From Microvirga arabica (lineage in GTDB: Bacteria; Pseudomonadota; Alphaproteobacteria; Rhizobiales; Beijerinckiaceae): a stretch of 61,420 bases of DNA. The notes below the pieces were generated by a model, which worked only from the letters and a program-made list of their open reading frames with translations, ran no database searches and had not been told where the DNA came from. The stretch covers positions 1 through 61,420 of the forward strand of contig NZ_JAFBID010000032.1 of NCBI RefSeq assembly GCF_016811235.1. The letters are read 5' to 3'. Position 1 is the first letter of the stretch. Every line of letters begins with the position of its first letter. Position numbers and translations under genes: made by a program. This document shows, piece by piece, positions 1 to 8,602 of the stretch.

Positions 1-7
1 AATCGCT

Positions 8-76
8 GCTCACGATCCTCTGAAATCCGTGCTCACGATGCGGTGAAATCCGTGCTCACCATCCCGCGAAATCCGC
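8..76. repeat. three tandem 23-bp repeats
   Basis: Three consecutive 23-base units at 8-30, 31-53 and 54-76 share the frame GCTCACSAT...GAAATCCG and differ mainly in five central bases. Short multiple repeats of this kind are known at the ends of IS21-type elements, so this may be the edge of an element lying mostly outside the window; that assignment is inference. The last unit runs into an open frame that is closed by a stop inside the repeats. Confidence 0.6.
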
Positions 77-256
77 AGGCAGAAGGAGCTTGAGGCAAAG
101 CGCGAGGCTTTTGTCCTCTACTCTGCCCCAGTTCCGCCAAAGGTCACGATTAGGGAGATGACCTTGCCGCTCGGGCAAAAGATGCGGGTGGTCTACAATC
201 AGGACCGCGCTATCGGAGTTGAGGTCACCGCTGTTGGACGCGGAGCGCAGACCTGA
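74..256 (+). pseudogene. C-terminal fragment of an unrecognised protein
   Basis: From 74 to the TGA at 254-256 one frame reads 60 codons with a coherent protein-like composition (charged start rich in K/E/R, then hydrophobic and beta-like). Upstream the frame closes at a TGA inside the 23-bp repeats, so no start is available. It looks like the tail of a gene cut by the repeat-bearing element. I do not recognise the family, and chance coding is possible. Confidence 0.3.
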
Positions 257-574
257 CCTCGGAGCTGAGGCGCCTCTCTTCTTGTTCTTCAGAACTTCGG
301 TACGATTGTGCTCCGCAGCCTGACGCGCAGAATCGTCACCCACGATAGATGCACGGCACTGGCCACCAGCCGACAAAGTGCCAGTCAAAGTAGGTGTGGA
401 GACCGTAGCAGGCGCCAAAGACGCGCCAGTGACTGCAGGCCGCATTGTCGTCATTTTCACAGACGTCGACCGTGATCGGGCAAGTGGTCGCTGCGACACG
501 CCCCCCATGACGGGCCTGAGGAGTGAACAACCCGTACCAGAGGGCCCTCACGACCTGCTTGGGTTGAGGGGGAA
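257..574. other. no recognisable gene
   Basis: I see no supported gene here. The short frames on both strands lack ribosome binding sites and family motifs. The stretch lies between two pieces of mobile-element debris. Confidence 0.5.
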
Positions 575-715
575 ATGATCCGCTGCGTCATCGAAGACGG
601 CCAGCCCGCTTAAGAGGTAGCCAGAGGTATTGGCATCAGCGAGAGTATGGCTCGCAGGTGGCTGGCCTGCTTCAAGGCGGGAGGCTCAAGGAAACTGGAG
701 AATCGCTCGTTCTAG
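575..715 (+). pseudogene. degenerate transposase N-terminal HTH fragment
   Basis: An ATG at 575 opens a 46-codon reading that, across one internal stop, reads VIEDGQPA-stop-EVARGIGIS, then ARRWLACFKAGG and LENRSF. This is the pattern of the N-terminal helix-turn-helix of IS481/IS30-like transposases (normally VxxGxPxxEVAxxxGVSxxTVxxWLARFRxEG..LxDRSSRP). The catalytic domain is absent. It is a relic, separate from the IS481 transposase on the other strand further on. Confidence 0.55.
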
Positions 716-1150
716 CCGAAGGTCAGTGCAAACCGGCCGGCCGAGTACTGGATCGGCGTGATTGACGGTGAGGCGGGAGTATCGACCGAAGTCGGATGCT
801 GTGATCGTCTTGGCAGCCGTCACGCTGGCTCTGCTGCTAGCAATAATCTCGAGCGTTGAGAGGCCGTCCTGCCGCCGTTGAGCCTCATTACTTAAACGGG
901 ATCGCGCGCAATTTGACGAGCGCTCGTCTGACTATTTTCCTACACATTCAAGAAGCTGATAAAGCACCTATACAGAGAAACGTCATCTTTGGGGCATGGA
1001 TGAACGTCTACGACTCTACCAAAACGGCAAAGCACGATCAGGCGAATCAACGAGGCCTGGAAGCCATCGACGTCCGGCTGGCGCGTCACGAGAAGGTAAG
1101 TTAGATCATTCTAATTAGTCGTGGTTGTTGTCCTAAGCGGGCTGATGCTC
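716..1150. other. no recognisable gene
   Basis: No gene can be supported. An 82-codon frame at 856-1104 (+) and a 37-codon frame with one hydrophobic stretch at 768-881 (+, GTG) are open but lack a Shine-Dalgarno sequence or known motif. Confidence 0.45.
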
Positions 1151-1160
1151 GCCCTCCTGG

Positions 1161-2133
1161 CTACTCATTGTAAGCCGAGATGAAGTCGGCCAGGTGCTGG
1201 CGGAGCTGGTTGTGATCGTCGTAATGGAAGCGCTTGACGGTCGCCTCCTTGATCGTCCGGTTCATCCGCTCGACCTGACCGTTCGTCCAGGGGTGCTTCA
1301 CCTTGGTGAGCCGGCGCTCAGTGCCGTGTTCGCGGCAGACGCGGTCGAAGATGTGTTCGAAGGCGTAGCGGTCGCATGCTCGGTTGGTGAATTGGATGCT
1401 ATAATACATGGGGAAGCAGCGCGGCGGAGCTGGTCCGGGTTGCGCAGCCGCGCTGCGTGGGGTGGTCATGGCCAGCCAGCAGGTCTCAAAGTGATGTCGC
1501 TGAACACACGCTGGAGGCCAGCCGACCATTGTCGGCCAGAACGGTATGGATGGTGTAGGGAACCGCGGCCATCAGGTTGCGCAGGAACTGGGCCGCCGCC
1601 ATCTTACCCGCCTTCTCGTGCAACTCCGCGTAGGCGAACTTGGAGGTGCGGTCGATGGCGACAAAGAGGTAGAGCTTGCCCTCGGCGGTCTGGACGTCGG
1701 CGATGTCGATGTGGAAGTACCCGATCGGATAGGACTTGAACTTCTTGCGAACGGGCTTGTCGCCTTTGACCTCCGGCAGACGACTGATGCCATGGCGCTG
1801 CAGGCAGCGATGCAACGAGGAGCGCGTCAGGTGCGGAATGGTCGGCTGTAGCGCGTAGAGGCAGTCATCCAGCGGCAGCAGCGTGTGCTGGCGGAAGGCG
1901 ACGATGACCGCCTCCTCTTCCAGCGCCAGCACCGTCGAGCGGGGCTCTTTCGGCCCAGTCGGCCGATCGGCCACTGAGTTGCGCTTCTTCCACTTGGCGG
2001 CGGTCTTCTGGTTGATGTTGTAACGCCTGGCGAGCGCCCTCAAACTCTCTTGACTATTTTGGATTGCTCGACGGATCGCCTCTGTCGTCGTGGCGCTGCC
2101 GTGTAGAACCTGCCCCATAGTGCTTCCTTCCAC
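1161..2133 (-). pseudogene. IS481-family transposase, interrupted and truncated
   Basis: Reading begins at 2133 (MEGSTMGQVLHG) with an N-terminal HTH (ALARRYNINQKTAAKWKKR) followed by the rve/DDE core (YFHIDIADVQTAEGKLYLF with the first Asp, then LADNG with the second). After DNG the frame enters foreign sequence and stops. The expected continuation IQFTN..., then KHPWTNGQVERMNRTIKE with the catalytic Glu, resumes 126 bases later. The protein then ends at AYNE, where relatives continue with about 30 more residues. The insertion brings an in-frame stop and the 3' end is lost, so no active transposase is expected. Confidence 0.85.
1400..1525. other. 126-bp insertion inside the IS481 transposase
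   Basis: In the transposase reading, DNG (ends about 1526) and IQFTN (starts about 1399) should be adjacent. They are separated by 126 bases of unrelated sequence carrying a TGA. The length is a multiple of three. I see no clear terminal inverted repeats or target duplication, so its origin is unknown. Confidence 0.55.
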
Positions 2134-2174
2134 CCATGCGAAAAGATTGCACCATCAAAGTCCGGGATTAAACA

Positions 2175-2401
2175 CTTAGTGCATGGATCGTCTGGAGGCA
2201 TACGTCATTAGATTGTCAGCAAGGTTCGATGGTGCCGCCCCGAGACCCTTGCAACGAAGCTGTCCGTTGAGACTGGCGCTGTTCAATCGGCCAGAGCGCT
2301 TTCACCGGCAGGAGGCCCCTGGGTACGCAAGCCGTGCTTTTGGCCACTTAAACCCTTATATTCAAAGAGTTTCTTCTTAGATCACAGAGGATGGCTGGGG
2401 C
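2175..2401. other. no recognisable gene
   Basis: Short stretch between the IS481 end and the diverged direct repeat. I see no supported gene or site. Confidence 0.4.
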
Positions 2402-2509
2402 GCCAGGATTCTAAGCTAAGCCGCAACCGTCCGCTAAGTCATTGAAGCCACGCAACTTCCTGCTGCACGAGATGGTCGTGTGTAGCACCTTTGTGTGACA
2501 CCTTGCAAG
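2402..2509 (+). repeat. diverged direct repeat, left copy
   Basis: This roughly 105-bp sequence recurs in the same orientation at 55262-55369, with about 13 differences in the first 101 aligned positions by eye. The best kept parts are CCAGGATTCTAAGCTAAGCCGC, GCTAAGTCATTGAA, CTTCCTGCTGCACG and TGTAGCACCTTTGTGTGACACC. The last part holds an imperfect palindrome (TGTAGCAC / GTGTGACA around CTTT at 2481-2500) shaped like a tyrosine-recombinase core site. A decayed tyrosine recombinase lies about 0.4-0.9 kb downstream. That it is an element end or recombination site is inference. Confidence 0.65.
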
Positions 2510-2909
2510 GACAGCGCCACATGGCAGGCAAAACCTTGCCCCTCGCTCAAATTAAATGAAGTAACATATAATTTACGGGCGGATCATAGTGCGCCTGGAG
2601 AGTACAGGTTTACCGTTGTTCTGCGCATCGCTGCGGCGGCCAGAACAAAGCCAGTTGGAAGACGCTTCTTGGTACCTCCACAGGACGAGCCGCTTCCTTC
2701 CGGTCGTATAACGCGCCTGCCTGTGCGTCCATGCCCGAGTTCTCCTGGAGAAGGATCACCTAAGGCAAGGCCCCTTGCCATCACAACAGCCAACCGTCTC
2801 GACTCCAGCGGTCCTGGCCTTTAGGGCGTACGAGAGACGGCTGTCACTTGGGTCGAGCCTGAAGAAAAACCCTGTTGTCGTACGCGTGATCCTGTCAGAA
2901 CTTGAAAAG
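2510..2909. other. no recognisable gene
   Basis: The open frames here have no ribosome binding site or family motif. The stretch separates the repeat from the recombinase relic and may be its old leader region. Confidence 0.4.
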
Positions 2910-2934
2910 CACGGGCTGGGAAGGAGGCCCGTGC
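2910..2934 (+). promoter_or_regulatory. hairpin holding the Shine-Dalgarno of the recombinase relic
   Basis: GCACGGGC (2910-2917) and GCCCGTGC (2927-2934) are perfect inverted repeats around a 9-base loop. A very strong Shine-Dalgarno, AAGGAGG (2921-2927), sits in the loop and the edge of the 3' arm, eight bases before an ATG at 2936. Such a fold could limit translation. The gene below is broken, so the site is probably a relic. Confidence 0.4.
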
Positions 2935-2935
2935 G

Positions 2936-4397
2936 ATGAACGACATTCAACGCAGAGCCGCAGCGTCCCAGCTTTGCTCATCGGCCGTAATGCGGGCCAG
3001 CGATGCCGAAAAGTCCGGTACAGGCATGTGGCTTCTCGGGCACCGGCAGCCAGAGCGCGCGAGTGCCCTCGAGATCAGGGGTGACCATGCCCCGCTCGCT
3101 ATTCTCCCCCGCCCTAACCTCTCGCTATCGCGCTCCTGCCACCCTGTGTCCGGCGCGAAGACCTCGAGGCCCGTTTGTGAGCCGCTCCCCCACGGAGCCA
3201 CACTCGCCGCCACGACAGGTCTGGGCCCGCAGCTCTCGACGGCGCCGTACAGCAGATCCCACCACCAGGCCGTTACGGGTTGTGAGGTGAGAGGCCCGAA
3301 CGGCACCTGTTCCTCCGCCTCAGATCACGCCAGCAACACCCTAACAATATGGGGAGTAACACAGGTGGCGGGCATGAAGGGGCGCGCTGCGCACGGCGAC
3401 CCCATCGCTCCGACGACAGCACAGGAATACAAGAGCAATACACGCCGACTGTTGAACGCTTGGCTTAACGCCTGTACCGCTGAGGGGGCTCCTCGCAAGG
3501 TCTATGAGTCGTCTTGTGGGTGATTGCCCAAAAGCCTGTTCTGGCGAAGAAAACTTGGAATAAGTACAAGGTAGGCGTCAACTACTATCTGAGGATTGGA
3601 CGAGCAGGCCAACCCCAGCACGCCGCCATCTACGATGCCGCGATTGCCCGCTTAGAGGCCGAAGGTCAAGGTGGGTGTGCCAAAGCCACAACCCAAACCT
3701 CGGCTCTCAAAGCCAAACGATTTCCGAGCAGTGATCTTGCCAAGATTCAAGCTACGTTAGAGCATACGTGGTCGATCTATGCTTCACAGCTCTCGGACCT
3801 CCTTCACGCCGGCTGCATGACCGGACTGCGGCTAGACGAATGGCGTCGCGCTGTCTTGGTACAGGATGCCGGCGGAACGGGTCCAATCATCCTCAAGGTC
3901 GTGAATGCAAAAGCCACACAGGGGCGCGCGCATGGCGAAACCCGAACCCTGACCTGGCCGACTTTGTCCAATGATCGCGTCGCTTGCCTGCGCCGTTGCC
4001 TAGCCTGGGCAGCCAAGGCGGAAGCACAGGACCGCTTTGATCAGGAGGTGAAAGCGATGCAACGTCTCCTGAGGAATACCTGCAAACGGATCTGGCCGAG
4101 GCGAAAAGAGCGATATGCTCTATACCTTGCCGACACGAATTCGCCGCCCAAGCCCGACGCGTGTACACTCTCCAAGAAGTCGCGGCCCTGATGGGGCACG
4201 GCAGCGACACTACTGCCACCCAGCACTATGGCCGCCCCACACGGGCGCATCGGAGGCTTGTAGCCGCAGCGCCATTTCCGCTGCCGGAGCCCAATCCGGA
4301 GGAGGTTGCACGGGTTCGCCAGCTGGCCCAAAGGCAGCGGGAACGTCTTATTGCGTTAACTGCTGACCGCGCGGCGGGGCTGAAGGCCAACCCATGA
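2936..4397 (+). pseudogene. tyrosine recombinase/phage integrase, frameshifted
   Basis: Recognisable recombinase sequence starts near 3400 with an N-terminal SAM-like stretch (TAQEYKSNTRRLLNAWL), then changes frame near 3512. It continues through TGLRLDEWRRAVL, holding the first catalytic Arg, and changes frame again near 4118. The third segment reads CRHEFAAQARR, then LMGHGSDTTATQHYGRP, giving the R-x-x-H/E box, the second His and the nucleophilic Tyr. It ends at the TGA at 4395-4397. The start at 2936 is chosen for its strong AAGGAGG, but 2936-3390 does not read like a known domain, so the true start is uncertain. At least two frameshifts make it inactive. It was probably the integrase of the island or element. 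Confidence 0.75.
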
Positions 4398-4507
4398 ATG
4401 GCTTTGGCGAGGTCGCACTGGCGTCCACTTGGATACGTCAAGATAGCCGATCAAAATCATGAGCGCTGAACCACGCCGGGATCTCCGGAAGCCGATTGGC
4501 TTGGATT

Positions 4508-4651
4508 CTACCCAGCCATCGGCGTTGCATCAGGCTGGGCGTCGTAGGCAGCTTCCGCCTTGGCGGGCGGGATGTTGCCGATGTGCTTGAGGAGGCGCCG
4601 GCTGCTGAACCTGTCCACCCATTCGAGCATGGCAAACTCGGCGACCGCCAT
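4508..4651 (-). pseudogene. C-terminal remnant of an IS3-family transposase (OrfB)
   Basis: On the minus strand 47 codons end at a TAG (4508-4510) and read EFAMLEWVDRFSSRRLL, then HIGNIPPAKAEAAY. This closely follows the OrfB tail of IS3-family elements (EFATLEWVDWFNNRRLLEPIGNIPPAEAEA). The DDE core is gone. Sequence just downstream (4440-4505) resembles the usual spacer of such elements up to their inverted repeat. Confidence 0.75.
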
Positions 4652-4923
4652 TTAATTGAGATCTGCGAAACATTCCCGGCTGGGGTGATTCGGTTCTCAC
4701 AATCTGTTTCTAAGACCATCGATTGTCGAGTGCTCTCGCCTTTGTTCACGGCATCGAGTTGGTGCCGACCCACGCTTGCCCAATTCTGAGATGGCCAGGT
4801 TCCAGCAGAGCTCTATATCGGGCAGGTCAAACTCTTGCGCGGGCCGTGATGAGTCGACGCTCCCTTGCTTAGAAGCCCGTTTAGGCTCCGCATAAAGGCG
4901 TGCCTGCCCCTGCGTCAGCGGCA
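4652..4923. other. no recognisable gene downstream of rpfF
   Basis: A 76-codon minus-strand frame (stop at 4697) starts by overlapping the rpfF stop codon and could in principle be coupled to it. Its sequence shows no recognisable domain and I do not call it. No clear terminator is seen. Confidence 0.35.
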
Positions 4924-5895
4924 TCAATCTCTTTTGTCTAAACGGCGACTCTGAGCTCCGACAAGTCGTGCCATCTTGCGGAGGTCTTGCTCTCCCAAGT
5001 CCATCGCGGCATCAAGCCAAATGTCAACAATGTCCCGCAACTCTTCATAGGTCAGTGGGTTGACACGCCGCTTAGAACGATAAATTGCCTTATGGGCGTT
5101 ATGCTTGCGTCGGTTACAAGCGATATAGTCTCGTACAGCATTCTCCCCCTGTCCATCTTCGGCGAGGATGTCGACGACACCGAGTCGATGCAGCTCTTCA
5201 GCCGTATAGACCGTACCACTCATAATCAGTTTTTCAGCCGCCGCAGTACCGATTTTACGAGCCAATAAACTGTATGCCCCCATTCCTGGAAAGAGATTGA
5301 ACAATACCTCTGGAAGGCCCATCTTCGCGCTTTTCTCCGCAACTAGGACATCGAAGGAGAGCGCAGTCTCAAATCCGCCGCCTAACGCATCGCCCTCGAC
5401 CAGCGCAATCGTGATTACGGGGGTGTGAAACGCCATCGCGTTCCCGTAAATGACGTCGATGCAGCCGTAGGCGTACTGCTGCAAACCCGCGCGATCTTTC
5501 CGGCGGATGCAATCCGCAAAATAAGCCAGGTTTCCGCCGAAGTTGTAAACGCCTGGCGTTTGAGATGCCGCAACGAAGTACTCTAGGTGCTGATGCTGCT
5601 CGCGGTTTCCTTCCTCCATGATTGCACGGACAGATTCCTGCACGCACAACATATCCTGTATCAGCTCCATAGTGATCATCGGATGCTGACTTCGACGCAT
5701 CGCTGCCCAGTAGATCTTCTGCTCAAAGTCAATCCGCACGTCGATAGTCGACAGAAGAAGGTTTGTTGCGATCTGTCGCGGCAGTTTTGAGTGAGGCCTG
5801 GGCGTGGGAACCTCAATTATGGACGCATCGTCATTGCCGACAGATGCAACGTCGCTAAGGATACGGTCATGTAGCTGAACCGACGGTGCCGGCAT
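4924..5895 (-). CDS. rpfF: RpfF-type DSF synthase (crotonase fold)
   Basis: RpfF makes cis-2-unsaturated fatty-acid signals (DSF family) from acyl-ACP, acting as thioesterase and dehydratase in the cytoplasm. The sequence has the crotonase fold with the first oxyanion stretch NFGGNLAYF and the second GDALGGGFE. It also has the RpfF hallmark GLPEVLFNLFPGMGAYSLLARKI. The two glutamates in GGGFE and LPEVL (about E176 and E196) are 20 residues apart, like catalytic Glu141 and Glu161 of the Xanthomonas enzyme. The C-terminal IVDIWLDAAMDL...RLVGAQSRR is also family-typical. I chose the ATG at 5895 because GGAGA lies six bases before it; ATG 5901 is too close to that site. Length (323 residues) slightly exceeds the Xanthomonas protein because of an N-terminal extension. 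It is divergent from the regulator-sensor pair that follows. Base composition is visibly more A/T-rich than the catabolic regions. Confidence 0.9.
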   Translation of the reverse strand: MPAPSVQLHDRILSDVASVGNDDASIIEVPTPRPHSKLPRQIATNLLLSTIDVRIDFEQKIYWAAMRRSQHPMITMELIQDMLCVQESVRAIMEEGNREQHQHLEYFVAASQTPGVYNFGGNLAYFADCIRRKDRAGLQQYAYGCIDVIYGNAMAFHTPVITIALVEGDALGGGFETALSFDVLVAEKSAKMGLPEVLFNLFPGMGAYSLLARKIGTAAAEKLIMSGTVYTAEELHRLGVVDILAEDGQGENAVRDYIACNRRKHNAHKAIYRSKRRVNPLTYEELRDIVDIWLDAAMDLGEQDLRKMARLVGAQSRRLDKRD

Positions 5896-6433
5896 AAACA
5901 TTCTCCATCATAGAGATACTATTGACGCAACGAGCTTCATCTCGCCGCTCAGCCCGCCTAACTTGCAGCAGGCGTTCTTTCCTAAAGATAATGATCTATT
6001 AACTGAAATATGTGTAGCCGTTGTTTGGCCCGGTCACGATACTTGGTTAATGAGCCGAGTGTGCATAACATCAATCGGCCTGCCCTGCCGGCGCGCTTCA
6101 GCACCTCCTCGCGCAAATTCTATGTTAACCAATCTCTGAAGAAAGCCGCGTAAGTAGGACACGGTCCCTGCCCTCTTGTGGTATAAACCACTTGCGCAGT
6201 GCAAATGCGGCTTGATGTGACCTGCTTCATTTAGGTCAACGACGAGCTGGCATTCAGCTGACGAGCCCGACAACCTTCGATGAGCAACAAAGCAAATCTA
6301 ATCCAAGAACACACTGCGCGACCAGCCGATCGACAACGACAAATTAGGTCAGCTTCCGAGCTGATAGCTAATCGCGCTTGGCAAAACGAGAGGATTGACG
6401 AAACCGATAGACTGGGAGCGCTGGGGGCGATGG
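5896..6433. other. divergent intergenic region between rpfF and the regulator gene
   Basis: About 540 bases separate the divergent starts, and the promoters of both should lie here. A 79-codon minus-strand frame (6034-6273) ends in a plausible protein-like stretch but matches no family I know and has no clear start. No operator or riboswitch could be recognised. The stretch is rather A/T-rich. Confidence 0.4.
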
Positions 6434-8602
6434 ATGACAACTATTCTGATTGTTGACGATAGAAGCACAAACCGCAACATATACTCTCGGTTGGCCCAGG
6501 AGATCGAAGAAGGTGCGGTCGTACACGCCTCAGCATCGCCGCATGAGGCTCTTGCTTGGCTGAATAACTCCTGCCCCGACCTCATAGTGACCGACTTTCG
6601 GATGCCCGGCATGGACGGAGCAGAATTTACCCGGCATGTCAGGAACAGCAAGAATGGCGCCGATGTTCCTGTGATAGTGATCACTGCTTACGACGATCGA
6701 GCATTCCGACTGCAGGCCTTGGAAGCCGGAGCAACCGATTTCCTTCGGTCACCTGTAGATCATTATGAGTTCACGACCCGCGCCCGTAATCTACTCAAGC
6801 TCCAGCGGCAACAGCAGATCATCAAAGGGCGCGCACTTGCCCTTGAGCATCAGCTTCGAATCAGCGAGCGCTCCCAAGAAGAACTGGTTCGCAACAGCCG
6901 GAAGGCACTAACCCAGGTCATTGATACCGTTCCAGCAATGATCAGCGCAAGCGACGAGGATGGTCGCATTGTGTTCGTCAACGCTCACTTCGCTGAGTTT
7001 GTCAACGCGACACCTGGATCGCTACTCGGAAGACAAATCAGCGATGTTATTCGGAGCGATCAGAGCCAGTTGGCTAAGACCATTCATAAGTTGGTTTCAA
7101 CGAACAAAGGTGAATCTGCCAGTTTCGAGGAACAGATTGCAGACAGGAGCGGATCGCAGCGTGCATTCCTTACGACCAAAACGTCATTGCGCGAGTTCAT
7201 CGGCGGGTTAACAGGAATCCTTACGACATCGATTGATATCACCGAGCGTAAGCAAGCGGAGAACACGCTGCGACACATCGGCCTTCATGACACCCTCACT
7301 GGCCTTCCTAATCGAAGAATGCTCTATGAGAGGGTTCAGCAAGAGATCGATGCCGAGCAAGGGCTGTTTGCACTGCTCCTGATTGATCTTGATCGATTCA
7401 AATCCATCAATGACGCGCTCGGCCACGCCGGAGGTGACCGGATCCTCCAGCAGGTAACAAGTCGTCTCATCGCGTGCGTTCCGGGTGAAAATCTGATCGC
7501 AAGAATGTCTGGTGACGAATTTGTGGTCGTGCAAACAAAGATCAACGTTGCACGTGATGCGGAAGAGCTTGCGCGCCAGATCATCGACAGCTTGTCGTTC
7601 CCATTCTTGTTGGATGGCAGCGAGCTGAAAATCGGATGTACGATCGGAGTAGCCCTGTCTCCGAGTGATGGCCGCGATGTTGAGAAGCTCCTCCGATACG
7701 CCGATCTGGCAATGTATCAGGCCAAGGCTGAAGGAAGGAACACGCTGCGCTTCTACTCCCCTGAAATGGAAAGCAGCTCTGTAAACAGCATGAGCTTAGA
7801 GGCTGATCTTCTTAAAGCCATTTCTCACGATCAGTTTATCCTTCATTATCAGCCGAAAATCGACCTGAAGACAGGTTCGGTCGTGGGTGCCGAGGCGTTG
7901 CTACGTTGGATGCGACCCGATTTTGGCATCACATCTCCACACATCTTCATCGATCTCGCTGAAGAGACAGGCCTCATCAATGAGATCGGCACTTGGGTTC
8001 TCAACGAGGCCTGCACTCAAGCTGCCGCTTGGCAGAACCTCGGTTATGATCACCTGCAGATTGCGGTGAACTTATCGCCAGTGCAGTTTTTCCGTCAAGA
8101 TATCGTGCAACTCGTTGCGGAGGCCCTAGAGAGAACAGGTCTCAGGCCGGAATACCTCGAGCTGGAACTTACCGAAGGCAGTCTTCTGAAGGATGTCGAG
8201 AGAACCAAGCTGACCCTCCAGAAGCTGAAGCAACTAGGCGTTCGGATTGCGATAGACGATTTTGGGGTCGGATACTCCTCGCTCAGCTATCTCAAGAACT
8301 TTGCTGTCGACACGCTAAAAATCGACCGATCATTTGTCTTCAACCTCGCGGACGGCACTCGCGACGAGGCAATTGTCAGAGCGATCGTTTCGTTGGCTGA
8401 GAGCCTCGGACTGAAAGTGGTCGCCGAGGGTGTTGAAAACAACCTCCAGCTTGGATGCCTTCTCAGTCACCCTTGTGACGAGGCTCAAGGGTATCTCTTC
8501 AGCCGGCCCATAACCGCAGAAGCGTTCAGTACCTTAATGCAGGAACGTCCGCGGTATCTGCTTCCTAAGCAGGGCATGCAACTTAGGAAAGTGCGGATCT
8601 AG
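6434..8602 (+). CDS. response regulator with PAS, GGDEF and EAL domains
   Basis: Domains in order: receiver (about 1-120), linker helix, PAS (about 155-270), GGDEF (about 280-445) and EAL (about 455-705). The receiver has the acidic pair DD (8-9) and phospho-Asp D54 in VTDFRMPGMDG, but the nearly invariant Lys before Pro is Ser (LRSP, S106). The cyclase motif is SGDEF (about 359-363), usually active, with no RxxD inhibitory site before it. The phosphodiesterase part keeps EALLRW, NLSP, ELTEG, IDDFGVGYSS, LKIDRSFV and EGVEN, so both making and breaking of cyclic di-GMP are plausible. The ATG at 6434 puts the phospho-Asp at a typical position; a TTG at 6395 would add 13 residues. The stop overlaps the next start by one base. 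In Xanthomonas the partner of RpfC is RpfG (REC-HD-GYP), so this is likely the output arm in its place. Confidence 0.92.
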   Translation: MTTILIVDDRSTNRNIYSRLAQEIEEGAVVHASASPHEALAWLNNSCPDLIVTDFRMPGMDGAEFTRHVRNSKNGADVPVIVITAYDDRAFRLQALEAGATDFLRSPVDHYEFTTRARNLLKLQRQQQIIKGRALALEHQLRISERSQEELVRNSRKALTQVIDTVPAMISASDEDGRIVFVNAHFAEFVNATPGSLLGRQISDVIRSDQSQLAKTIHKLVSTNKGESASFEEQIADRSGSQRAFLTTKTSLREFIGGLTGILTTSIDITERKQAENTLRHIGLHDTLTGLPNRRMLYERVQQEIDAEQGLFALLLIDLDRFKSINDALGHAGGDRILQQVTSRLIACVPGENLIARMSGDEFVVVQTKINVARDAEELARQIIDSLSFPFLLDGSELKIGCTIGVALSPSDGRDVEKLLRYADLAMYQAKAEGRNTLRFYSPEMESSSVNSMSLEADLLKAISHDQFILHYQPKIDLKTGSVVGAEALLRWMRPDFGITSPHIFIDLAEETGLINEIGTWVLNEACTQAAAWQNLGYDHLQIAVNLSPVQFFRQDIVQLVAEALERTGLRPEYLELELTEGSLLKDVERTKLTLQKLKQLGVRIAIDDFGVGYSSLSYLKNFAVDTLKIDRSFVFNLADGTRDEAIVRAIVSLAESLGLKVVAEGVENNLQLGCLLSHPCDEAQGYLFSRPITAEAFSTLMQERPRYLLPKQGMQLRKVRI

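Larger units (their letters stand above)
1150..2174 (-). mobile_element. truncated IS481-family insertion sequence
   Basis: The right boundary is given by the inverted-repeat-like end at about 2146-2174, which reads on the minus strand as TGTTTAATCCCGG...; IS481 ends start with TGT. The element holds one transposase gene on the minus strand. The other end is missing: the coding sequence breaks off near 1160, before the C-terminal part of the family, and no matching repeat follows. The element is also split inside by 126 extra bases (1400-1525), so it is dead. Confidence 0.7.

Noticed and set aside
8..76. Possible CRISPR array
   Set aside because: The 23-bp units abut directly with no spacers.
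768..881. 37-codon GTG frame with a basic start and one hydrophobic segment
   Set aside because: Looks like a small membrane protein but has no Shine-Dalgarno and lies in decayed transposon sequence; too short to support.
856..1104. 82-codon open frame on the plus strand
   Set aside because: No ribosome binding site, no family motif and debris on both sides.
4697..4927. Small frame overlapping the rpfF stop
   Set aside because: Position would allow coupling, but there is no domain or similarity I can name, and the transposase relic lies just beyond.
6034..6273. 79-codon minus-strand frame between rpfF and the regulator
   Set aside because: Somewhat protein-like but with no recognised family and no clear start; may be a decayed gene.
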